DNA from: Procambarus clarkii
Lineage: Eukaryota > Arthropoda > Malacostraca > Decapoda > Cambaridae
Direction of reading: 5' to 3'
DNA length: 64,000 bases
Assembly: GCF_040958095.1 (NCBI RefSeq)
Contig: NC_091171.1
Span: 49,213,890 to 49,277,889, forward strand
The translations under genes and the position numbers were made by a program. Each line of letters begins with the position of its first letter. The first letter of the stretch is position 1. Below are positions 21,939-31,616 of the stretch, piece after piece. A model generated the notes under the pieces. That model worked only from the letters and a program-made list of their open reading frames with translations. It made no database searches and had not been told where the DNA came from.

Positions 21939-22675
21939 GTCAAGGCTCAGGTAAATAGCTCATTAAATGTGCAAAATAAAGAAAATAAATGAGAGAGAGT
22001 AAAGCAATACTCGAAGGAGGAGGATGTGTCACTAGTGCGATCAGTCCACGAACTGACATTCATAGGAAAAAAGAAGGGTAAGAGAAAGGGGGGCAAGAGA
22101 AGAGGGGAGTGTAGAAAAAGGGGAAGGTGGGATGGGTGATCTAGGGGAAGGGGAAGGGGAAGGGGAAGGGGAAGGGGAAGGTGTTTCAGCAACGCGTCAC
22201 CTGTTGATCACCGCCAACGATGCCCTTCACGTCGCCTGCTGGAATTATTCAACATACGTAATCGCTTGAGACTTCCAGGGCGGGAATTATTTACATATTG
22301 TAACACTTCGCGGTCTTCCAGAAAGTTGGGTTTAAACCATCCAGTTGGGCGCGCTCTACGGCTCGGTGCCGGCAGCAGCTTCCTCGGACGCTGGATAAAC
22401 TCTACGGTTAGCGCGAGCCGGTGTTCACATATGCTGGTCTGGTCGGCTGCGGCACCTGCGGACAGCGGCAGTATCTGCGGGCTGCTGCGGAACTTGCGGG
22501 CAGCTGCGGCGGTATTTGCGGTCAGCGCGACGGCATGTGCGGGCAGCGGCGGGCGGCACCTGCTGGCAAGTGCGGCATCTACGGGCAGCAGGTGTAATTA
22601 ATCCCAAGATTAGCAATAATTCTGACAATTCAGTAATTAGTTTAGAGGAGGCTTTTGGTGTCACGTGACCAACGT
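21939..22675. other. unique region with small GGGGAA and GCGGC repeats
   Basis: GGGGAA repeats about seven times at 22144-22181 inside a purine-rich tract that starts near 22070. At 22436-22590 a degenerate GCGGGCAGCKGCGGC pattern recurs about ten times. No gene is recognised. Confidence 0.5.
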
Positions 22676-24290
22676 AGAGTGTAAGTGTAGAGTGTAGGTG
22701 TAGAGTGTAGGTGTAAAGTGTTGGTGTAGAGTGTAGGTGTAGAGTGTAGGTGTAGAGTGTAAGTGTAGAGTGTAGGTGTAGGTGTAGAGTGTAGGTGTAG
22801 AGTGTAGGTGTAGAGTGTAGGTGTAGAGTGTAGGTGTAGAGTGTTGGTGTAGAGTGTAGGTGTAGAGTGTAGGTGTAGAGTGTAGGTGTAAAGTGTTGGT
22901 GTAGAGTGTAGGTGTAGAGTGTAGGTGTAGAGTGTAAGTGTAGAGTGTAGGTGTAGAGTGTAGGTGTAGAGTGTAGGTGTAGAGTGTAGGTGTAAAGTGT
23001 TGGTGTAGAGTGTGGGTGTAGAGTGTAGGTGTAGAGTGTAAGTGTAGAGTGTAGGTGTAGGTGTAGAGTGTAGGTGTAGAGTGTAGGTGTAGAGTGTAGG
23101 TGTAGAGTGTAGGTGTAGAGTGTAGGTGTAGGTGTAGAGTGTAGGTGTAGAGTGTAGGTGTAGAGTGTAGGTGTAGAGTGTAGGTGTAGAGTGTTGGTGT
23201 AGAGTGTAGGTGTAGAGTGTAGGTGTAGAGTGTAGGTGTAGAGTGTTGGTGTAGAGTGTAGGTGTAGAGTGTAGGTGTAGAGTGTAGGTGTAGAGTGTAG
23301 GTGTAGAGTGTAAGTGTAGAGTGTTGGAGTAGAGTGTAGGTGTAGAGTGTAGGTGTAGAGTGTAGAGTGTTGGTGTAGAGTGTTGGTGTAGAGTGTTGGT
23401 GTAGAGTGTAGGTGTAGAGTGTAGGTGTAGAGTGTTGGTGTAGAGTGTAGGTGTAGAGTGTAGGTGTAGAGTGTAGGTGTAGAGTGTAGGTGTAGGTGTA
23501 GAGTGTTGGTGTAGAGTGTAGGTGTAGAGTGTAGGTGTAGAGTGTAGGTGTAGAGTGTAGGTGTAGAGTGTAGGTGTAGAGTGTAGGTGTAGAGTGTAGG
23601 TGTAGTGTGTTGGTGTAGAGTGTTGGTGTAGAGTGTAGGTGTAGAGTGTAGGTGTAGAGTGTAGGTGTAGGTGTAGAGTGTAGGTGTAGAGTGTAGGTGT
23701 AGAGTGTAGGTGTAGAGTGTAGGTGTAGAGTGTTGGTGTAGTGTGTTGGTGTAGAGTGTAGGTGTAGAGTGTAGGTGTAGAGTGTAGGTGTAGAGTGTAG
23801 GTGTAGAGTGTAGGTGTAAAGTGTTGGTGTAGAGTGTAGGTGTAGGTGTAGAGTGTAGGTGTAGAGTGTAGGTGTAGAGTGTTGGTGTAGAGTGTAGGTG
23901 TAGTGTGTTGGTGTAGAGTGTTGGTGTAGAGTGTAGGTGTAGAGTGTAGGTGTAGAGTGTAGGTGTAGGTGTAGAGTGTAGGTGTAGGTGTAGAGTGTAG
24001 GTGTAGAGTGTAGGTGTAGAGTGTTGGTGTAGAGTGTAGGTGTAGGTGTAGAGTGTAGGTGTAGAGTGTAGGTGTAGAGTGTTGGTGTAGAGTGTAAGTG
24101 TAGAGTGTAAGTGTAGAGTGTAAGTGTAGAGTGTAAGTGTAGAGTGTAAGTGTAGAGTGTAGGTGTAGAGTGTAGGTGTAGAGTGTAGGTGTAGAGTGTA
24201 AGTGTAGAGTGTAGGTGTAGAGTGTAAGTGTAGAGTGTAAGTGTAGAGTGTAAGTGTAGAGTGTAAGTGTAGAGTGTAGGTGTAGTGTGT
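22676..24290. repeat. 12-bp satellite, 1.6 kb
   Basis: The unit is GTGTAGAGTGTA, and runs alternate with extra GTGTAG half-units and GTTGGT or GTAAGT variants. Strong G/T bias on the plus strand. Minus-strand frames of 557-645 codons of YTYTLHLHSTPT type reflect stop-free units. Confidence 0.96.
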
Positions 24291-25484
24291 TGCAGACACC
24301 TGGAGCCTGCAACACACACTCTCACCTGGAGCCTGCAACACACTCTCACCTGGAGCCTGCAAAACACACCCTCACCTGGAGCCTGCAACACTCCCTCACC
24401 TGGAGCCTGCAACACACACTCTCACCTGGAGCCTGCAACACACACCCTCACCTGGAGCCTGCAACACACACCCTCACCTGGAGCCTGCAACACACCCTCA
24501 CCTGGAGCCTGCAACACACACTCTCACCTGGAGCCTGCAACACACACTCTCACCTGGAGCCTGCAACACACACCCTCACCTGGAGCCTGCAACACACACC
24601 CTCACCTGGAGCCTACAACACACCCTCACCTGGAGCCTGCAACACACACCCTCACCTGGAGCCTGCAACACACACCCTCACCTGGAGCCTGCAACACACA
24701 CCCTCACCTGGAGCATGCAACACACACCTCTCACCTGGAGTCTGCAACACACACCTCTCACCTGGAGTCTGCAACACACACCCTAACCTGGAGCCTGCAA
24801 CACACACCCTCACCTGGAGCCTGCAACACACCCTCACCTGGAGCCTGCAACACACACCCTCACCTGGAGCCTGCAACACACACCCTCACCTGGAGCCTGC
24901 AACACACACCCTCACCTGGAGCCTGCAACACACACCCTCACCTGGAGCCTGCAACACACACTCTCACCTGGAGCCTGCAACACACACCCTCACCTGGAGC
25001 CTGCAACACACACCCTCACCTGGAGCCTGCAACACACACCCTCACCTGGAGCCTGCAACACACACCCTCACCTGGAGCCTGCAGCACACACCCTCACCTG
25101 GAGCCTGCAACACACACCCTCACCTGGAGCCTGCAACACACACCCTCACCTGGAGCCTGCAACACACACTCTCACCTGGAGCCTGCAACACACACCCTCA
25201 CCTGGAGCCTGCAACACACACCCTCACCTGGAGCCTGCAACACACACCCTCACCTGGAGCCTGCAACACACACCCTCACCTGGAGCCTGCAACACACACT
25301 CTCACCTGGAGCCTGCAACACACACCCTCACCTGGAGCCTGCAACACACACCCTCACCTGGAGCCTGCAACACACACCCTCACCTGGAGCCTGCAACACA
25401 CACCCTCACCTGGAGCCTGCAACACACACCCTCACCTGGAGCCTGCAACACACACCCTCACCTGGAGCCTGCAACACACCTGAA
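24291..25484. repeat. 26-bp satellite, about 45 copies
   Basis: The unit contains CACCTGGAGCCTGCAACACA followed by CACCCT or CACTCT. A few copies lack two bases. CACCTG, an E-box of the Snail/ZEB type, occurs in nearly every unit. The junction with the preceding G/T-rich array is sharp. Confidence 0.96.
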
Positions 25485-26265
25485 CAGGTCATGAATCAGG
25501 CGGCAGCTGTCCGTCACATTAACGACACATCTATAACTCTTTCGTGATGACAAGTTAGTGTTGACACAACGACGACTACACGACGGCTGTCTCAGGAAGG
25601 TGCCAAGTGCTCACGGCTACACAGGAATCATTTGTGCCAAAAGCCATCCAACAATACATTACCAGTTGACGAGAACTTCTCGTTTACAAGATTCGTGAAA
25701 GATGCTGGAACTAAATACGTCTGGAAATTGGCGTAAGCGGCGGGTCGCACAACGCATAAATACCAAGAAATGTATATTCTAACTCTCTAAATCTTAGACA
25801 TTTGGTTGATAAAAAAGCACTCACGTCTAACTTGAAAATCAAGTATATGGTCTAAATTATCTGTGCTAAATTCACGACAGCTGGAAAACCTAGTCCATCA
25901 TATTAACTTTTCTTCAAGACAACGGTGTCCATCCACCTGCTCCAGCACAGAGACGTCGTGACATTAACCTACACTTACCTACAGCTTCCTTAAGCTGTGG
26001 GTAAGTGTGGGGTGAGAGGAGACGCCGTCGCAGTTCACTCCAACATTTCCTTTATCTCAAATGAGCAAAGTTCAGGAGCATCTTGTAGGCAGACACTGAC
26101 CAATCAGAACATTGTCACTTCAACGCTCGAGTCGTGTTATATAACGATAATGTCACAAAATGGTATTCAATAGATTTCAAGATACAAGAACATTAATTCA
26201 TCAAAGAAATATATGTGTGATTGTCAGTGCAAAATGTACTGTGATAAATGTACAGTACAAGTGGA
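25485..26265. other. unique non-coding sequence
   Basis: Mixed composition with no tandem structure and no open frame worth calling. ACCAATCAGAA near 26098 contains one CCAAT box. Confidence 0.45.
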
Positions 26266-27012
26266 GGTCTGGCTTGTACAGTCAAGAACAGGTGTACGTC
26301 TGTCTTGTACAGTCAAGTACAGGTGTAGATCTGTCTTGTACAGTCAAGTACAGGTGCAGATCTGTCTTGTACAGTCAAGTACAGGTGCAGATCTGTCTTG
26401 TACAGTCAAGAACAGGTGCAGATCTGTCTTGTACAGTCAAGTACAGGTGTAGATCTGTCTTGTACAGTCAAGTACAGGTGTAGATCTGTCTTGTACAGTC
26501 AAGTACAGGTGTAGATCTGTCTTGTACAGTCAAGAACAGGTGCAGATCTGTCTTGTACAGTCAAGTACAGGTGCAGATCTGTCTTGTACAGTCAAGAACA
26601 GGTGCAGATCTGTCTTGTACAGTCAAGTACAGGTGTAGATCTGTCTTGTACAGTCAAGTACAGGTGTAGATCTGTCTTGTACAGTCAAGTACAGGTGCAG
26701 ATCTGTCTTGTACAGTCAAGTACAGGTGCAGATCTGTCTTGTACAGTCAAGAACAGGTGCAGATCTGTCTTGTACAGTCAAGTACAGGTGTAGATCTGTC
26801 TTGTACAGTCAAGTACAGGTGTAGATCTGTCTTGTACAGTCAAGTACAGGTGTAGATCTGTCTTGTACAGTCAAGAACAGGTGCAGATCTGTCTTGTACA
26901 GTCAAGAACAGGTGCAGATCTGTCTTGTACAGTCAAGTACAGGTGTAGATCTGTCTTGTACAGTCAAGAACAGGTGCAGATCTGTCTTGTACAGTCAAGA
27001 ACAGGTGTAGAT
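26266..27012. repeat. 31-bp satellite, about 24 copies
   Basis: The unit contains CTTGTACAGTCAAGTACAGG followed by TGTAGATCTGT or TGCAGATCTGT. AAGTACAGG and AAGAACAGG copies are interspersed. TGTAC and GTACA form an imperfect palindrome in each unit. Confidence 0.96.
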
Positions 27013-28133
27013 CTGGCATACAACAGGCTAAAATTACAAGCACAGCTGTTGTACGAGAAGAATTATGGCTATTAATATCCTAAATAATAATAATACTAAT
27101 AATAATAACAGCAATTAATAAGTGACTTCAGCACACAACTGGAGTTTTAGAAATAAATGCTGATGGAAAGTAGTTAAAAAAAAACATATTTCACGTCTAA
27201 ATTATAATTTAAATGGAGTTGTGAAATTTTTGAAAAAAAAATTGGCTGTGTTCTAGCATGTATGTGGTCGTGTGTTGGTTAATATATGCAGTCAGGTGTT
27301 GGTTAATATATGTAGCCAGGTGTTGGATATTATATGTAGCCAGGTGTTGATTAATTTATGTAGTCAGGTCTTATATATTTACATTACCACATATATTGTC
27401 GTAAGGTATTGGGTAATATATGAGGTTGAAAATTCGTAAATATATATTATCACATGTTATTTCCTATGTTATAAAGATAAACAAAATAATTCTCAATAAA
27501 TATAATCCTATATAAAAAATAACTTGTAATTAACAAAACTATAATAATAATTATTATATAAAAAAAATCAATATTAAGATATATAAAAAAATATCGAGAC
27601 CCCCCTAGACATTTGTAATTATATGAACTACTGTCAGTTATGACTAGCTTATATTATTTCTGATTCAACATAGACTTATCATCATCCTAATTGTGTGATT
27701 CAAACTGTGCCAAGGTCGACTAAGCACTTTGTTTATCAAATATATCGCCTTTCAACATGAAGGATAAATGTTATAAATGATAAAAGATATTCTAATTAAG
27801 ACTGCTGTACACCTGCTTAGCTCAGTCAATTATGTAAACAATAACTGAAACAGAGTATAGTGAAAAAAATAATTAGTGACCTGAAGAAAGTCTGCGGGAA
27901 ATAGGCGATGGATTTCACTTACTTGGGCTTCCTGCTGGTAGTCTGTTTAACGCGTCTTAATGCAGATCTCCAGTTTCAAGGTGTATAAAATGTTTACTTA
28001 AGACTTTGAGAAAGTTTATTTGATGCCACGTAATAATAGTTGATGGTTACTTGTTGCACGCAAGTCTCCTGCTGCAGGAGCCGCGGTATGCAACACTCCG
28101 CACGACAGATAAGGTTCACTCTTCACTGTGACC
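27013..28133. other. AT-rich unique region
   Basis: A 29-bp repeat carrying AGGTGTTGGTTAATATATG occurs about four times at 27268-27372. The rest is AT-rich (27380-27860) and non-repetitive. No exon or promoter can be supported. Confidence 0.5.
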
Positions 28134-28303
28134 TCTATCGTTGGGTCAGGATTGGACTTTACCGTTGGGGTCAGGATTGGGCTCTACCGCTGGGTCAGGA
28201 TTGGACTTTACCGCTGGGGTCAGGATTGGACTTTACCACTGGGGTCAGGATTGGACTTTATCGCTGGGTCAGGATTGGACTCTACCATTAGGTGTCAGAA
28301 GTA
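28134..28303. repeat. 24-25 bp minisatellite, about 7 copies
   Basis: GGGTCAGGATTGGACTTTAC repeats with short variable linkers (CGCTG, CGTTGG, CACTGG). Confidence 0.92.
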
Positions 28304-28554
28304 GACTCTATACCGCCGTGTCAGGAGAGCTACAAGAAGCAGAGGCCTCAAGAAGCAGCCGCGGGGAACAATCTGGTGTTATCATTGTGTAACGACCTGC
28401 TCTGTGAACCTGTAACCTGTCTCGGAGGTGAATACAGAGCTGGATTACGCGAAGAGGAAGCCCCCCTCTCCCTGCCGAGTGCTGCCCTGCAGGAGGGATG
28501 ATATTAGAGATAAAAGTAGGTCGATCACCGATGGAGTAAAATCATTGCATTACA
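28304..28554. other. unique spacer
   Basis: Non-repetitive sequence leading into the possible ORF1 remnant. It may belong to the same element, but no motif is visible. Confidence 0.3.
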
Positions 28555-28809
28555 AGAAAGGAAATTCTGATTGTTGGTGAGGACACTCTAGTTAGGTATA
28601 TTGACGAGTTGTTTCGTAAGAGGCGTGATGATGATATTAGTATTTAGAACATTTTGAGAAAAATCTGCCTCGGTGCAGGGGCACTGATGAGGCATAAGGT
28701 GCCGAGGAGCCATAGCTTTCAAATATTTGGTCTGGCACTTTGTAGAATTAGGACCAAGAAAGAGAGCCCAGAGGAATGCGGCTTCCTCTCTTACACAGAC
28801 GTGGAAAAC
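28555..28809 (+). pseudogene. possible LINE ORF1 remnant with an SGNH-esterase-like motif
   Basis: One frame reads KEILIVGEDTLVRYIDELF from about 28558. A TAG stop at 28645-28647 follows, then the frame stays open for 54 codons and includes ICLGAGALMRH. The pattern VVGDSxVRYLD, then a CLPGAG-like block, is what I remember for the esterase-like segment in ORF1 of many invertebrate LINEs. Here GDS is replaced by GED, so the presumed catalytic serine is missing. The match is short and from memory. It could be chance, though two spaced motif pieces in one frame argue for a decayed element. Confidence 0.33.
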
Positions 28810-28946
28810 TAAATTCCTGTTATTGCCAAGCTAATGCAAAATCATTTATTGAGAATCGTGATGTATTTGTGGGAAATTATATATGTAGATGGAAATGGTG
28901 TGCAAATACCTGGGGGTGGGCTGGCAGCCTTTATGCAACTGGTACT
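28810..28946. other. unique spacer
   Basis: No motif seen before the next array begins. Confidence 0.4.
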
Positions 28947-29232
28947 TCCCACGAGTGTGAGGTGTCACTAGTCAAGTGTGAGGCACCTCCCACGAGTGTG
29001 AGGTGTCACTAGTCAAGTGTGAGGCACCTCCCACGAGTGTGAGGTGCCACTAGTCAAGTGTGAGGCACCTCCCACGAGTGTGAGGTGTCACTAGTCAAGT
29101 GTGAGGCACCTCTCACGAGTGTGAGGTGCCACTAGTCAAGTGTGAGGCACCTCCCACGAGTGTGAGGTGTCACTAGTCAAGTGTGAGGCACCTCCCACGA
29201 GTGTGAGGTGCCACTAGTCAAGTGTGAGGTGC
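28947..29232. repeat. 41-bp repeat with internal inverted repeat, about 7 copies
   Basis: The unit carries CACGAGTGTGAGGTGCCACT and AGTCAAGTGTGAGGCACCTC. Copies start at 28950, 28991 and so on. In copies with the GTGCC variant, GAGGTGCC and GGCACCTC are perfect inverted 8-mers separated by 15 bases. Copies alternate fairly regularly between GGTGTCAC and GGTGCCAC. Confidence 0.94.
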
Positions 29233-29838
29233 CAATGGACCGCTCCCAGCATGTGTGTTAGGAGGAAAGTGCCTCATCATTTAGACACTTGGGATTAAAA
29301 GGGAATAATAATGTTAAATATTATATTTTTTTTAAATTTGTCAATAATATGGAAGTGAAAGTTGCATGAGAGACGTCCACACACACACACATGACGGCCT
29401 AAAGGCACTCAATACAAACAGCTAAAATATTAAAAATATGATTATCAAGTTTTCATGGGTGTAGAGAAATAATATAATACCATTACAAGGATCTCTTATC
29501 TTATCTTGAGGTTATCTTGAGATAATTAGATGATTAGGATGGATGGAAGTTGGAAACAAAACTCTTATAAAACTATCAAGCGAAAGGATGAAGTGTTGCA
29601 CACAAATAGGTTGATTTAGACAATATTTATCATGGAAATCTTAAGAGGAAGTCAAACAAGGAATCAAAACAAAGTGACTGGCGTTAAGAAAAATAATCAG
29701 GATGGAAATGAATGACGATTATAACACCCTTAGTAATGGGAGTTGTACAATGACCTAATCATAGGAGTAATAATATAACCAATTAATAGGAGTTGTATGT
29801 AAGACACCAAACGTGGGGAGAATGGAAGAGCGAAGTAT
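29233..29838. other. unique AT-rich spacer
   Basis: Contains a short CA run near 29383 and the minus-strand SINE tail fragment listed separately. No gene seen. Confidence 0.4.
29496..29526 (-). mobile_element. SINE tail fragment, minus strand
   Basis: TTATCTTGAGGTTATCTTGA is the reverse complement of the tail of the SINE at 48678. Only the tail remains. Confidence 0.55.
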
Positions 29839-29868
29839 CTCCCCTTCTCCCTCCCTCTCCCTCCCTCT

Positions 29869-29919
<51 letters not shown>
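29839..29919. repeat. CTCCCT then CT microsatellite
   Basis: Several CTCCCT units are followed by an uninterrupted CT run of about 45 bases. Confidence 0.97.
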
Positions 29920-29922
<3 letters not shown>

Positions 29923-30045
29923 CCATTCACAATGCGAATTAAATTTTAGTCAAGTGACTTGGACGAAAAAATAAGGCAGGAAGTACTGATGAAAAAGAAA
30001 TTTAGAAAGAGTTCAAATTCCTTTGAACAAAAAGTATCCTTCAGA
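29920..30045. other. unique spacer
   Basis: AT-rich, nothing recognised. Confidence 0.4.
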
Positions 30046-30308
30046 GCAGACCTGGGAAAGCTGATATTACAGAACAGACTTGGGAAAACTAATATTACAG
30101 AGCAGACCTGGGAAAGCTGATATTACAGAGCAGACCCTGGGAGACCTTATATTACAGAGCAGACCCTGGGAGACCTTATATTACAGAGCAGACCTGGGAA
30201 ACCTTATATTACAGAGCAGACCCTGGGAGACCTTATATTACAGAGCAGACCCTGGGAGACCTTATATTACAGAGCAGACCTGAGAAAGCTAATATTACAG
30301 AGCAGACT
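30046..30308. repeat. 27-29 bp repeat, about 9 copies
   Basis: The unit carries ATATTACAGAGCAGACCTGG or ATATTACAGAGCAGACCCTG, followed by GAAAGCT or GAGACCTT. Two linker types are grouped rather than mixed. Confidence 0.92.
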
Positions 30309-31129
30309 TGTACATTACTTCCCCCAGGCAGCGAGGACTCATAGACTCCCTCCTGCAGGATAATCAACAAATGTCAATGGTATAAAAATGATTCTTGACT
30401 CTGTTAATATAATGTTTAATTAATAATGTCTCTCCGTATCAAGTTCCAGATAATTAAAATTATCTTCATGGACATTTTTTTCAATATGTTTGATCTTCAG
30501 AGACATTTGTAGCCGGCCATGTTGCCCCCTTTGTGTGTAAGAGGCAATAATAGTGAGGACTGTCATGGGGAAATTGCTACAGCAAACATATCAATTCTTT
30601 CCCAAAATTATTTTATATAAAACAGTTGCACAATTTGATTGCAAAAGGAATTTGTTCACTTAAATTGACACGCAAAATCTTACAAGCTGAGCAGGAGAGA
30701 GAGTGGGCAGACATAGCAAAATAGAGCTTGGACTGACAGCATGATAGAGCTTGTTGCCGACATAGCAAAATAGAGATTAGGCTGAGAGAGCAGGATAAAG
30801 CTTGGACTGAGAGAGCAGGATAGAGCTGACAGAGCGCCTGTCCTACAATGTCCACTCACTAGATATCGACATATTTAAACACAGGATTTTTGTTTTTAAA
30901 AAATATTTTAATTTCCCATAATAACCTTCATGTTATTTTTGTCATTACCAACAAAACCTCCCAAAGATAACAATGATGTTGATGATGATACTGACGACAT
31001 AAATTCACTCTCAATTTTTTTTGAGTGTTTCTTGACAAAGCGAGGCACTGGATACCTGTATTGACGGCGATCCTTGACTGTCATGGTGCTCCTGTCTGGA
31101 GCTGCCTCACACACGTCACTTGAAGGCCT
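30309..31129. other. unique region, mostly AT-rich
   Basis: A degenerate repeat with GAGCAGGATAGAGCTTGGAC pieces lies at 30690-30830. On the minus strand 31084-30908 is a 58-codon frame beginning MTVKDRRQYRYPVPRF. It is in-frame with the stop-free array beside it and has no known domain, so it is not called as a gene. Confidence 0.35.
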
Positions 31130-31548
31130 GGTGGGCAGGGCATGGTGGGCAGGGCATGGTGGGCAGGGCATGGTGGGCAGGGCATGGTGGGCAAGGCATG
31201 GTGGGCAGGGCATGGTGGGCAGGGCATGGTGGGCAGGGCATGTGGGGCAGAGCATGGAGGGCAGAGCATGGTGGGCAGGGCATGGTGGGCAGGGCATGGT
31301 GGGCAGGGCATGGTGGGCAGGGCATGGTGGGCAGAGCATGGTGGGCAGAGCATGGCGGGCAGGGCATGGTGGGCAGGGCATGGTGGGCAGAGCATGGTGG
31401 GCAGGGGATGGTGGGCAGGGCATGGTGGGCAGGGCATGGTGGGCAGAGCATGGTGGGCAGAGCATGGTGGGCAGGGCATGGTGGGCAGAGCATGGTGGGC
31501 AGGGCATGGTGGGCAGAGCATGGTGGGCAGAGCATGGTGGGCAGCGAA
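31130..31548. repeat. 14-bp minisatellite, about 30 copies
   Basis: The unit is GGGCATGGTGGGCA with GAGCATGG variants. Length is nearly constant. Frames are open on both strands in all registers. Confidence 0.96.
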
Positions 31549-31616
31549 AGTTAGAGCGGTGAAAGTGTCGGTAACTGGCGGCGATCGCGGGCCCGCTGAC
31601 TGCGTCAGGCGGGCCC
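31549..31616. other. short unique spacer
   Basis: GC-rich, with inverted GCGGGCCCGC and GGCGGGCCC pieces. It separates two arrays. Confidence 0.4.

Noticed and set aside
22676..24290. GTGTAG array considered as telomeric repeat
   Set aside because: Arthropod telomeres are usually TTAGG. This unit is a 12-mer with internal variants and sits between other arrays.
29839..29919. CT tract as a GAGA-factor element
   Set aside because: It is a simple microsatellite with no promoter context, so a functional claim is not supported.
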